NCBI GenBank assembly: GCA_023657425.1 | Contig: JAGTJW010000001.1 | Location: 1,860,001-1,924,000, forward strand | Direction: 5' to 3' | DNA from: Ideonella sp. WA131b | Lineage (GTDB): Bacteria; Pseudomonadota; Gammaproteobacteria; Burkholderiales; Burkholderiaceae_C | DNA length: 64,000 bases | Shown: positions 1-8,409 of the stretch, in pieces | Layout of the letters: every line of letters starts with the position of its first letter | Numbering within the stretch: the stretch's first letter is position 1 | Notes under the pieces: generated by a model | What the model was told of the DNA's origin: nothing | Databases searched by the model: none | The model's input: only the letters and a program-made list of their open reading frames with translations | Translations under genes and position numbers: made by a program

Positions 1-960
1 ACCTTCCCCGTCGAGCCGGTGGGTGTTGTGAGAGGTGTAATCCTCGAGCTTGGCGATCGTGAGTTCGCCCTCAACAAAGTACTTGTCGTAGTTAAGGTCT
101 CGCGAGTCGGCTGGGATGCGGTAGTAGCCACCAAGATCCTCGCAGCGCACCATCTCCTCTCGCGAGACCAGCGACTCGAAAAGCTTTTCTCCGTGGCGGG
201 TTCCGATGATCTTGATCTCGCTCTTGGCGCACAACAGATCTCGCATCGCCTGCGCGAGGTCGCCCACCGTGCAGGCGGGTGCCTTCTGCACGAAAATGTC
301 ACCTGGCTGCGCGTGCTTGAACGCATAGAGAACGAGCTCGACCGACTCCTCCAGTGACATCAGGAACCGGGTCATGTTCGGGTCTGTGATCGTCAGCGGC
401 TTACCTGCACGCAGTTGCTCCAAAAACAGGGGAATCACCGAACCCCGCGAAGCCATGACGTTGCCGTAGCGGGTGGCGCAGAGAACCGTTCGCTGCGGAT
501 CGCACAGGCGCGAATTGGCGATCATTACCTTCTCCATCATCGCCTTGGACATGCCCATTGCGTTGATTGGGTACACAGCCTTGTCCGTGCTCAGCACCAC
601 GCAACGGCTGACGCCTCTTGTGATCGAGGCGCGGATCACGTTCTCGGCGCCGATCACGTTCGTGCGCACTGCCTCCATAGGGTAGAACTCGCACGAAGGT
701 ACTTGCTTCAGTGCGGCTGCGTGGAAGACGTAGTCCACTCCGATCAGCGCGTCGTAGATGCTGTCGTAGTTGCGGACGTCGCCGATGTAGAACTTAACCT
801 TGTCGTTCTTCAATGCGATGCGCATGTCCTCTTGCTTCTTCTCGTCGCGGCTGAAGACGCGGATCTCGGCAAAGTCGCCTGATCGCAAGAAGCGCTCAAG
901 CACCGCGTTGCCGAACGAACCCGTTCCGCCGGTGATGAGCAATACCTTGTCGTTGAACAT
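1..960 (-). CDS. UDP-GlcNAc 4,6-dehydratase (5-inverting), CapE/WbjB/FnlA type, 3' end outside window
   Basis: Extended short-chain dehydrogenase that removes water from UDP-GlcNAc, the first step towards UDP-L-FucNAc or UDP-L-QuiNAc type sugars. The ATG at 960-958 opens 320 codons that run off the left edge, so the C-terminus is missing (family about 340 aa). Residues 10-17 read TGGTGSFG, the NAD(P)-binding glycine loop. The catalytic stretch reads AMGMSKAMMEK, with Met at the place where most family members have Tyr (M-x3-K). That Met is known for the CapE/WbjB branch and supports the 5-inverting dehydratase call. The next gene upstream is an RmlD-like reductase, the usual partner. No 2-epimerase is in view, but it could lie past the window edge, so the final sugar is inferred only. 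Confidence 0.85.
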   Translation of the reverse strand, partial: MFNDKVLLITGGTGSFGNAVLERFLRSGDFAEIRVFSRDEKKQEDMRIALKNDKVKFYIGDVRNYDSIYDALIGVDYVFHAAALKQVPSCEFYPMEAVRTNVIGAENVIRASITRGVSRCVVLSTDKAVYPINAMGMSKAMMEKVMIANSRLCDPQRTVLCATRYGNVMASRGSVIPLFLEQLRAGKPLTITDPNMTRFLMSLEESVELVLYAFKHAQPGDIFVQKAPACTVGDLAQAMRDLLCAKSEIKIIGTRHGEKLFESLVSREEMVRCEDLGGYYRIPADSRDLNYDKYFVEGELTIAKLEDYTSHNTHRLDGEG

Positions 961-980
961 TCTGGGGTCCTGTCTGGAAA

Positions 981-1868
981 TCAATCGGCCGCGGCGGCCT
1001 GGAACGCGTGCATGCGGGCGACAAGCGCTGGCCAGTCGTCCGGCGCGTAGCCAGTCTCCGTGCGGAAGCGGGTGGAGTCGAGCGAACGGTCGATGAGCAC
1101 CGCGTCGTCTTCGACGATCTCGATCTCCTTGCCGTAGGTGCGCGCGACAAGTTTGAGAAGGTCGAACTTGTTGATGGGCGATGCCGATACATGGTAGGTG
1201 CCGCGCAGCGCAGGCCGCGGCAGAACATGGTCGCGGATGACGCGCGCGAGCTCAATCGTTGGGAGCCCGGAGAACACCGCACGCCGATAACCGCTTACCC
1301 GCCCTTGCTGTGCGAGGAACCAGCCCACCAGTCCATTCGCGCTGCTGAGCTCGTGCCCGATGATGGAGGTGCGAAGCGTGACCGCGTGGGGGTAGTCCAC
1401 CTCGCCCAGCAACTTGCTCCGCCCATACAGGTCTTGTGCGTCCGGTGAGTCGCCCTCGATGTAGTTGCCTCGGGCGCCGGAGAAGACGCAGTCGGTACTA
1501 ACGTGCACGAGCCGCGCACGGGCGACGTCGCACAACCGCGCCAAGCGGTGCGGCAGCATCGCGTTGATTGGCAGCGCGAGAAGCGGGTCGTCCGCCTCTG
1601 CGAGCTGCTTAACAAGGCCGATGCAGTTGATCACCACTTGGGGCCGAACGGCCGAGAAGAGGCGCATCAGGCTGTCGGTGTTCTCAACGTCGACGCCAGC
1701 AATCACTCGCCGCCGAACGGCGGACGGCAGCTTCGCCAGTTGCGAGGTCGTCCGCATCGAGCCAAAGGCGGTGTAGCCGGGGCTGGCCGCAAAGAACCGC
1801 AGTACGGCGTTGCCTAGCATGCCAGAGGCGCCCAGAACAAGCACGGTGGTAGGCATGGGGTTGATCAT
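981..1868 (-). CDS. RmlD-like NAD(P)-dependent sugar reductase (SDR family)
   Basis: Predicted 295-aa nucleotide-sugar reductase of the dTDP-4-dehydrorhamnose reductase fold. It probably reduces the 4-keto sugar made by the neighbouring dehydratase, as FnlB or WbvR do. The Rossmann motif GASGMLG lies at residues 13-19. HVSTDCVF carries the catalytic Ser/Thr region, and YGRSK is the Tyr-x3-Lys pair. The start at 1868 is supported by GGAG about 8 bases upstream; a second Met at residue 5 is less likely. It lies 20 bases upstream of the dehydratase on the same strand, so they are probably cotranscribed. The exact substrate cannot be read from the sequence. Confidence 0.8.
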   Translation of the reverse strand: MINPMPTTVLVLGASGMLGNAVLRFFAASPGYTAFGSMRTTSQLAKLPSAVRRRVIAGVDVENTDSLMRLFSAVRPQVVINCIGLVKQLAEADDPLLALPINAMLPHRLARLCDVARARLVHVSTDCVFSGARGNYIEGDSPDAQDLYGRSKLLGEVDYPHAVTLRTSIIGHELSSANGLVGWFLAQQGRVSGYRRAVFSGLPTIELARVIRDHVLPRPALRGTYHVSASPINKFDLLKLVARTYGKEIEIVEDDAVLIDRSLDSTRFRTETGYAPDDWPALVARMHAFQAAAAD

Positions 1869-1901
1869 CGTCGGGACTCCAGACTGCGCGAGGACGCCCG
1901 C

Positions 1902-2462
1902 TCACCACGGGGTGGCCTTGAGGTGCGCAGCGACCACCTCAAGAAGACTGACGCCATGGCCATCGGCGCCACATGATCGGGTGTCGACTGCGCCACCGAT
2001 CAGCCAACAGCGGCCCAAGCCAGCTGCTCGCCCTGCTTCAATGTCACTCGCCTTGTCACCGAACAGGCACGAGCTACCGAGATCGAGGCCGTGAACGGCG
2101 GCGGCACGAAGAATCAGGCCCGGCTGCGGCTTGCGGCAATCGCAGTCTCGGCGGTAGGCCGCCACCGTGCCTTGCGGGTGGTGAGGACACGCGTAGATGC
2201 CGGTCAGCAGCACACCTTGGCGCTGAAGCTCGGTCTCGATGAAGTGGTTCAGGCGCCCAAGATCAGCCTCCGAATACAGGCCGCGTGCGATGCCAGACTG
2301 ATTGGTAACGACGACCAGCGAGTAGCCGGCCGCCTGCAACTGTTGCAGCGCCTGCACCGCGCCAGGCAGCCATTCGAAGTCCTCGATTCGGACCACGTAG
2401 CCGTGATCGGCGTTGAGAACGCCGTCGCGGTCGAGGAACGCAGCGCGCCGCGGCCCGGTCAT
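1902..2462 (-). CDS. gmhB: D-glycero-beta-D-manno-heptose 1,7-bisphosphate 7-phosphatase
   Basis: HAD-superfamily phosphatase of 186 aa that removes the C7 phosphate in nucleotide-heptose synthesis for LPS core or other heptosylated glycans. The DxD nucleophile motif is DRDGV at residues 11-15. The zinc site typical of GmhB is C92, H94, C107 and C109, and motif IV is GDKASD at 135-140. Its ATG overlaps the stop of the upstream adenylyltransferase gene (ATGA), which implies translational coupling. Length matches the family. It sits inside a polysaccharide cluster, so heptose may go into the capsule or O-antigen rather than only into the LPS core. Confidence 0.92.
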   Translation of the reverse strand: MTGPRRAAFLDRDGVLNADHGYVVRIEDFEWLPGAVQALQQLQAAGYSLVVVTNQSGIARGLYSEADLGRLNHFIETELQRQGVLLTGIYACPHHPQGTVAAYRRDCDCRKPQPGLILRAAAVHGLDLGSSCLFGDKASDIEAGRAAGLGRCWLIGGAVDTRSCGADGHGVSLLEVVAAHLKATPW

Positions 2463-2992
2463 CGTGCCGTGTCCTGGCCCAGGATGCGGCGAACAAGCGA
2501 GGTTGTCGAATAGCCATCGACGAATGGCAGCGCCAGCGAGCGCCCACCCCAGCTACGCACCAGCACTGTCTCGGTCAGCGTCTCGATATCGTAGTCGCCC
2601 CCCTTTACGTAAGTGTCGGGTCGGCACTGAGCCAGCAGTGCCACCGGCGTCGATTCGTTGAAGAGCACAACGGCATCGACCGACTCGAGCGCCCCCAGGA
2701 CGCAGGCGCGGTCGAGCTCGCGGTTCAGTGGCCGCCCAGGGCCCTTGCCCAGCCCGCGCGCTGAAGCGTCGCTGTTGACCCCAACGACCAAAGCCGCACC
2801 GAGTGCGCGCGCCGCGGCGAGGTAGCTGACGTGGCCGCGGTGGAGGATGTCGAACACGCCGTTGGTGAAAACCAGCGGTCGAGGCAGCGTTGCCAGGGCC
2901 GCGGCGTTGCTGCGGTCAATCAGCTTGTGCAGAAGGTCGTCGGGATCGGCCACGAGCAGCCTCAGAGGGTCACGGGCTCGTTGAGAGTGCAT
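2459..2992 (-). CDS. hldC: D-glycero-beta-D-manno-heptose 1-phosphate adenylyltransferase (RfaE domain II type)
   Basis: Nucleotidyltransferase that activates heptose 1-phosphate to the nucleotide form. Visible motifs are TNGVFDILHRGH, with the HxGH nucleotide-binding signature, and YSTTSLVRRI near the C-terminus. Only the nucleotidyltransferase domain is present; the kinase domain of bifunctional HldE is absent. The reading frame stays open up to 3091, but residues before the Met at 2992 are low in family likeness, so I prefer 2992 (177 aa). No clear ribosome site supports either start. The stop overlaps the gmhB start by four bases. ADP versus GDP specificity is inferred from the family, not visible. 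Confidence 0.88.
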   Translation of the reverse strand: MHSQRARDPLRLLVADPDDLLHKLIDRSNAAALATLPRPLVFTNGVFDILHRGHVSYLAAARALGAALVVGVNSDASARGLGKGPGRPLNRELDRACVLGALESVDAVVLFNESTPVALLAQCRPDTYVKGGDYDIETLTETVLVRSWGGRSLALPFVDGYSTTSLVRRILGQDTAR

Positions 2993-3294
2993 GCCGCATA
3001 AGCAGGTGGTGAGCCGCGGGTACCAGCACAGCAGCCCTCTAGACCTGCTTGAGAGCGCACTCTGCGACGACCACTTACCAAGCGTAGCCAAGAGGCGGGA
3101 TCAAGCGAAAGTGGGTCCATTGGCTGGAAATCCTGTCCTCAGGTGGGTCGCTCGCGACCGGGTGCTGTGCGTATGGCGCCAGGCCGATTCGCTGCGTGCA
3201 TGTTGGCATGCCTTACCGACCCGCATTTTACCTGTCCATCAGACGCCCGAGGATTCGGCCGAAGCGTCATCTGCAGGCAGGGCCGCGCGATAAC
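2993..3294. other. Gene-poor divergent region between hldC and the methyltransferase
   Basis: About 300 bases between two divergent starts. It contains a 6-bp perfect inverted repeat, GGTCGC at 3146-3151 and GCGACC at 3154-3159. I see no convincing coding sequence and no strong promoter hexamers. Part of it would be coding if either flanking gene uses its upstream alternative start (3091 or 3196). Confidence 0.5.
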
Positions 3295-4008
3295 ATGCAA
3301 GCCCCGAACGCTTCCGAGACTGGCCCGATGCACCTGCGTCGACTCATCAGCATAGCCTTGTATCCCAACGGCAAGGTGCACTTCCTGACACGTCTGCGGG
3401 AGGACCCGAGCGTGCTCGATGTGGGGTGCGGCAACAACTCGCCTTTCCTCGTGAAGTCGATCCTTCCGCGTTCGGCCTATACCGGCATCGACATCGGCGA
3501 CTACAACCAGACCAAGCCAAACAATGCCGATCGCTATGTCTTGACCACACCCGAAGCATTCGCGAGCCGAATTGCTGATTTCGGCGAGTGCTTCGACGCG
3601 GTGATTTCTTCGCACAACCTGGAGCACTGCAACGATCGCGAGGCAACGTTCCGCGCGATGCTCCAGGTCACCCGAATGGGTGGGCTCATGTACCTATCCT
3701 TTCCAAGCAAGGATAGCGTGTCATTCCCAAGCCGGGCCGGCACGCTCAATTACTTCGATGACCCGACGCACAGAGACGCTCCGCCAGACATCGATTTGCT
3801 GCTGACAATCGCCCGAAATCAAGGTTTCGAGATCGTCTTTCTGACTCGCGGCAATCGTCCGTTGCTGGCGTGCATGCTCGGGCTCTTTCTGGAACCAGTG
3901 TCCAGGTTCCGTCGCAAGGTCATGCGGGGCACTTGGGAGCTCTACGGCTTCGAGGTAATCATGATTCTTCAACGCGTGCGTCGCGTGGGCGAGGCTCCGT
4001 CCGGCTGA
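3295..4008 (+). CDS. Class I SAM-dependent methyltransferase
   Basis: Predicted methyltransferase. VLDVGCGNNS is the SAM-binding motif I, and FDAVISSHNLEHC resembles motif II with the post-I loop of sugar/lipid methyltransferases. Three in-frame starts exist: 3196, 3295 and 3325. The first adds a basic, unlike-family leader, so I use 3295 (237 aa); 3325 is also plausible. It is the only plus-strand gene in an otherwise minus-strand glycan cluster. Its last 50 bases overlap, tail to tail, the 3' end of the polymerase-like gene. Methylation of a glycan residue or chain end is a reasonable inference from context, but the acceptor is unknown. Confidence 0.75.
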   Translation: MQAPNASETGPMHLRRLISIALYPNGKVHFLTRLREDPSVLDVGCGNNSPFLVKSILPRSAYTGIDIGDYNQTKPNNADRYVLTTPEAFASRIADFGECFDAVISSHNLEHCNDREATFRAMLQVTRMGGLMYLSFPSKDSVSFPSRAGTLNYFDDPTHRDAPPDIDLLLTIARNQGFEIVFLTRGNRPLLACMLGLFLEPVSRFRRKVMRGTWELYGFEVIMILQRVRRVGEAPSG

Positions 4009-5407
4009 TCCAGCGGATCAGCGCAAAGACCAACAGCGCCGGAAGCAAGGTCTTGATAAGTGGTGTGAGGTGATAGAAGACCGAGTACTTCAACGTGATG
4101 ATGGCCGTGGCGTGGCAGAACGCATAGATCACCAGACTCCACCATCGCGCGCGCCATCGAAGAAAGCACCGCACGATCACAGCGAAGAATGCGCCGTTCA
4201 CGAGACCTCGAAACAGTAAATCCAGTTCGCCTCCCCAAATCGCACTGTCCGCGATCGGGCTCAGCGTCATCGGGGCCACCAGAGCATCGGGAAAATAGTT
4301 TCTCGCGTACCACTCCATCGGATTCCAGCGAGTAAAGTCGCCAAACGTCACGAGCGAAACGAAGTCGTTAAAGAACATCGGCCATTCTGTCGGTGGGATG
4401 CTCCCTTGTGCGCGCTCTGCATAGAGATGGAACCCCGTCAAGAAGACGGCGCCAAACTCGCCCGCGGTCTTGACGCCTTCGTCAGCAACGCGATCCTGAA
4501 CGGCCCCAAGATCGCCTTGCGCCTCTCGGATGAACTCGACAGCCGTAAACACAGCGCCAAGCAAGATGCAAAAAACCGCCGCGCGCAGCAGTGAAACGCG
4601 ACGCACTAGCAGGTGGTACAAGAACGCCGCTTGCAGGAGGATCATCAACGAAAGAATACGGGAGCCGAGCGAGTACGTTGTTTCATGAACGCACAGGGCG
4701 ATGAGCACCAACGGAATCAGCCTACGGTAGCGCTCATAGTTGAGGAAAAGCAGAACGAGCAGAATGGAGTAGAAGCCAATGTTCAATCGCACGCACACCG
4801 ACACGAACTTGCGGACCGGCCAGGAGAGATGGTCGTAGCGAATGTAGTGCTCGTGATAATTGGTCACCGGGGCTGACAGCAGGAGGAGGCTGGCGATGCA
4901 AACCACGATCAAGCCGAGCAGCAATGTCACCATCACATCGCTGGAATGGTTTTGATCTGGCAGAGACAGGCGCATCGGAAGCGGTGCGCGGCCACGCGCC
5001 ATCAGATAGCCGATGGCGACGCTTCCGATGAACAGGACGTGACGCCACAGGTGAGTGGTCAGTTCCTCGACATCCGGCAGCAGAAGCGCCAATGGTCCGG
5101 ATTGATCAGCAGTGCCCGCAGCCAAGCCGAAGCCGGGGATCGCCGTGTACACCACTGCCCAGGCCAGATAGATGAAGCCCAGTTCGCCGAATATGCTTCC
5201 GCACAGTCTGGCCCACAGCAGAATACTAAAGAGGATGAACAAGACTGTTGCGATCACTGTCGGCGCGACCAGCTTCGCCACCGCAGGCGCAACCGCCATG
5301 CTCACAGCCCCAAGCACAGCCGCCGATGCCAACAGCACCCCAACCGTCAGCAGCGCAGTACGCGCTGCCGAAGGGGCCTGTGTCGATGCTGACATGATGG
5401 AGCCCAT
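3959..5407 (-). CDS. Polytopic membrane protein, probable O-antigen/exopolysaccharide polymerase (Wzy-like)
   Basis: A 482-aa protein with roughly ten or more hydrophobic segments and a large polar loop around residues 300-370 (between FIREAQGDLG and the DFTRWNPMEWYA region). That is the usual layout of Wzy-type polymerases, which join lipid-linked repeat units at the periplasmic face. Wzy proteins are poorly conserved, so the call rests on topology and on position between the glycosyltransferase and the heptose genes in a Wzx/Wzy/Wza-type cluster. Its 3' end overlaps the convergent methyltransferase gene by 50 bases. Its base composition is visibly less G+C rich than the housekeeping genes further right. 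Confidence 0.65.
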   Translation of the reverse strand: MGSIMSASTQAPSAARTALLTVGVLLASAAVLGAVSMAVAPAVAKLVAPTVIATVLFILFSILLWARLCGSIFGELGFIYLAWAVVYTAIPGFGLAAGTADQSGPLALLLPDVEELTTHLWRHVLFIGSVAIGYLMARGRAPLPMRLSLPDQNHSSDVMVTLLLGLIVVCIASLLLLSAPVTNYHEHYIRYDHLSWPVRKFVSVCVRLNIGFYSILLVLLFLNYERYRRLIPLVLIALCVHETTYSLGSRILSLMILLQAAFLYHLLVRRVSLLRAAVFCILLGAVFTAVEFIREAQGDLGAVQDRVADEGVKTAGEFGAVFLTGFHLYAERAQGSIPPTEWPMFFNDFVSLVTFGDFTRWNPMEWYARNYFPDALVAPMTLSPIADSAIWGGELDLLFRGLVNGAFFAVIVRCFLRWRARWWSLVIYAFCHATAIITLKYSVFYHLTPLIKTLLPALLVFALIRWISRTEPRPRDARVEES

Positions 5408-5433
5408 CTCGTCGCTAGTCGATCAGGCCATCC

Positions 5434-6744
5434 CTAGCGGCGCCACTCGCTTTGGGGTGGGAACGCGGCCCCCTTCTTGATCGAGAGCATCCTATAGCTC
5501 AGCGAGTTCACAAGGAGGTTCCATGCGGTAGAGAGGGAAAGCTCAGGCGCCGCCTTGTGGATGTAATGCGTGACAAACGCTGCATCGTAGATGTTCTCGA
5601 TGCCGAGGCGCGACGCGTTGAAGTACAGGCGCTTTGGGCTGATGGCATTGCCCTCGAGCGGCCGCCGCCGGTTCTTGCGGCGCTTGCCGGCTTCTTCACG
5701 GAAGAACGCGCCCAGGCCGTGGTGTTCAGCAATGGCGTCCAGGATAGCAAGTTCCCGCGTCATGCGTTCCGTCGCAAACTGCCCATCCTCCAGTTCCGAC
5801 AGAGCTCGATTCAACATCTGCTTGAAGTCAATTGGTGGGAAGGTCCCGGGCCAGCCGGGAAGATCGCGGGCAGTGAGCAGGAAATCCACGGTCATCACTG
5901 CGATTAGCGGGGAATAGGGTTGGTGCGCCAACTCCTGGTGCATCGGGATGGCTTCGGCCTTCTCAAAGAAGGCCTCGGACTGCTTCCGAGCCGCGTCCGT
6001 ACCTGCGATGTAGTTCAGGCCAGCCGAACTCGGTGAGCCTCCCCCGATGGCGAACGGAGTCCCGGAGAAAGCGTAGGTCTCGACTTCGCCAGCGAGCACG
6101 ATGCCCGAGTAACCATCTGGAGTCGAAGGCACATAGAATCGATGCTGAGCCGATCGCGCGCGGACCCGGTCTATCAGGGCAGTCGACGCCACGCCCTTGA
6201 TGTAGATCATTGGCGACTCGATGTCCGTAACGTAGAACAAGTCCTTTGCTTGGTTGGCTAGGAAGTCTGTGGATCGGACGATTCGGCGCCCGTGGCACGG
6301 TCTTCCCCTGCGAGCATGCAATATGAGCTGTCCAGTAGGCGAGCGCGCTCCTGCATAAAGGTAGATTGGCGCAGGCCAAGCAAGCATCTCCTGATCCGTG
6401 TCGAGCAGGGTGTCGCGCATACCCCGAATGCCATAGGGCAAGAGCCCATCGTCACCCCCAAGGGCCATCACATAGCCGGGCTTGACCTGATTCAAGGCGA
6501 ATTCGAAGTTGTCGCGCATGCCGACCGAGCCGCCGGGTGTCGCGTAACGGATGCGCGGATCCTGGCGCGCAGCTTCCTCGACCACCTCGCGCGTGTGATC
6601 CGTGCTGCCGTCGTCTGCGACGATGACCTCGAAATTGTCGTAGTCCTGTAGCGCGCAGGTCCTCAACGTGTGCCGCAGGTAGTCGGCGCGATCCTTGGTA
6701 GGGATGATGACGCTGAAGCGTGGGTGGGGGTCCCTTTGGGACAT
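5434..6744 (-). CDS. Family 2 glycosyltransferase
   Basis: 436-aa GT-A fold enzyme that probably adds one sugar to the growing lipid-linked repeat unit at the cytoplasmic membrane. The N-terminus has FSVIIPTKDRADYL and VIVADDGSTDHT, the nucleotide-sugar binding motifs of GT2, followed by ALGGDDG, which is the likely metal-binding DxD equivalent. The C-terminal half (after about residue 230) is not recognisable. It lies between flippase and polymerase genes on the same strand. Donor and acceptor cannot be predicted. Confidence 0.85.
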   Translation of the reverse strand: MSQRDPHPRFSVIIPTKDRADYLRHTLRTCALQDYDNFEVIVADDGSTDHTREVVEEAARQDPRIRYATPGGSVGMRDNFEFALNQVKPGYVMALGGDDGLLPYGIRGMRDTLLDTDQEMLAWPAPIYLYAGARSPTGQLILHARRGRPCHGRRIVRSTDFLANQAKDLFYVTDIESPMIYIKGVASTALIDRVRARSAQHRFYVPSTPDGYSGIVLAGEVETYAFSGTPFAIGGGSPSSAGLNYIAGTDAARKQSEAFFEKAEAIPMHQELAHQPYSPLIAVMTVDFLLTARDLPGWPGTFPPIDFKQMLNRALSELEDGQFATERMTRELAILDAIAEHHGLGAFFREEAGKRRKNRRRPLEGNAISPKRLYFNASRLGIENIYDAAFVTHYIHKAAPELSLSTAWNLLVNSLSYRMLSIKKGAAFPPQSEWRR

Positions 6745-6769
6745 GCTCGTCTTCTCCGTGCCAGAGGGT

Positions 6770-8275
6770 TCAGGTTGCTCGACTGCTCATGCGGGTCGCG
6801 TACCGCTGTGCCATCAGCGCAACTGTGATGGAAAGAAGCCCGGCGGCTGCGCTCCAGGCTAGCCCAGACCAACGGCCGATCTCGTTGGGCATCAGCCAGC
6901 CGGTGGCCGCGATGAGCGGCCCCGCCGACAGCAGTGGGGGCAGCAGCACCGATCGGTACCAGCGCATCAGTTCGCCCCGCAGGAGGCGACGGTGCATGAG
7001 CCAAAGGCCGAGCGTGATGTCTGACAGCCCGTGCAGCAGCCACACGGCGGTGGCACCCGCGATGCCAATCACTGGCACTGCCACCAAGATCAGCGGGACG
7101 CCTGCCAGGATCGAACCTGCCATCATTTGAGTGTGCAGCCTGGTCCAGCCGTGTGCCTGCTGGAAGGCCGCCGGCAACCAGCACAAGCCGGAGCAGGTGA
7201 TGCCCAGCACCAGCAGTCGGAATGTGGTGACGATCGTTGCGTCCTGCCGGCCGAGCCACGCATGCATGAGTTCCGGTGCGAAGGCAAACGCCGTCAGGCC
7301 CAGCGGCAGCAGCAGGGTGCCCATCATGCGGCAGCCGTGAAAGTACTCGCGATTCAGTGCGTCCTGGTCGGACAAGGCCACCAGCTCGGCAAAGCGAGGA
7401 AAGAAGGTTCTGTAGAAGGGCTGTATGCCCAATTGCAGAAGGCCAGATCCTGCGAACGCCACCGCATACTGGCCGAGTGCCTCTGTACTGACCATGCGGC
7501 TCAGCATGATTCGGTCGGCGCTGGCGAGCAGCACCGCGAACAGAGCCGTGAGCGCCATTCCTGTGGTAAAGCCGCGAATTTTCGCCAGCACGCCACGCTG
7601 GAAGGTGGGCACCCCGGCTTCGGGATGAGACAACAAGTGCCAGATGAGCGAGCGAGTACACAACGTCTGCACCGCTGCGACGCCGATCTGCACGGCAAAG
7701 AACCACACGAGGTCGGCGCGCCACAGCAGGATCGCCGCCCCCGAGCCGTAGCGCAGGGTGTTGCCAGCAATCTGCATCACGTTCATGTAGCCGTGCGCCT
7801 GCATGCCTGCCAAGCCGTTTGTGTAGAGCGCGCAAGGAAACTGCAAGCTCAGGCTGAACGCCATCAGCAGCATGGCCACCGACAGACTGTCCTGTGGCAG
7901 GGTGCCAGCGTTCAGCCAGCGCTGGGCGATCGCGTCTGCGAAGGTAACGAGCACCAGGAGCAAGGCGACGGCGATCCCCCAATACAGCAGCTCCAGGGTT
8001 CTGAGCAGGTCGCGGCGCGCGCGAGTTCCGCCAGCGTCGGGCGACGCACTGGCCATGCCTTTGGTCAGCGATGCGCCAATGCCCATGTCGAGCAGGCCCA
8101 TCATGACTTGGAGCATCAGCCACAGGCCTACGATGCCGTACCCCGCCAATCCCAGCTTCGACACGTACCAAGGCGTCGAGACGACGATCAGCAGTCCCGA
8201 CCAGGCCCCGCCGATGAGATTGAGAGTGACGTTGCGTTCTGGAAGCTTCAAGGTGGAGTCCAGGCCCCCCGCCAT
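6770..8275 (-). CDS. Wzx-type polysaccharide flippase (MATE/oligosaccharide flippase superfamily)
   Basis: Polytopic membrane protein with about 12-14 predicted helices. It is expected to flip lipid-linked repeat units across the inner membrane. The conserved start of the fold, NVTLNLIGGAWSGLL, lies near residue 15 if translation begins at the Met at 8275 (501 aa). The frame continues open to 8446, which would add 57 residues of basic, low-complexity sequence and overlap the chain-length gene by 37 bases; I consider this unlikely. No Shine-Dalgarno is visible at either start. Neighbours (Wzz-like, GT2, Wzy-like) support a Wzx/Wzy-dependent pathway. Confidence 0.82.
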   Translation of the reverse strand: MAGGLDSTLKLPERNVTLNLIGGAWSGLLIVVSTPWYVSKLGLAGYGIVGLWLMLQVMMGLLDMGIGASLTKGMASASPDAGGTRARRDLLRTLELLYWGIAVALLLVLVTFADAIAQRWLNAGTLPQDSLSVAMLLMAFSLSLQFPCALYTNGLAGMQAHGYMNVMQIAGNTLRYGSGAAILLWRADLVWFFAVQIGVAAVQTLCTRSLIWHLLSHPEAGVPTFQRGVLAKIRGFTTGMALTALFAVLLASADRIMLSRMVSTEALGQYAVAFAGSGLLQLGIQPFYRTFFPRFAELVALSDQDALNREYFHGCRMMGTLLLPLGLTAFAFAPELMHAWLGRQDATIVTTFRLLVLGITCSGLCWLPAAFQQAHGWTRLHTQMMAGSILAGVPLILVAVPVIGIAGATAVWLLHGLSDITLGLWLMHRRLLRGELMRWYRSVLLPPLLSAGPLIAATGWLMPNEIGRWSGLAWSAAAGLLSITVALMAQRYATRMSSRAT

Positions 8276-8409
8276 GCCGGCGGGCTTCGATCGTGATCCG
8301 TCTTGGGGTGTCGCGGCACTGTGCTGAGGGCAACTCGGTGCCCTTCGTTTCGGCGCGTCTGCATGGAATGGCGCCAGGCGCGATGAGTCTTGCAGCGCGA
8401 CGAGAATCC

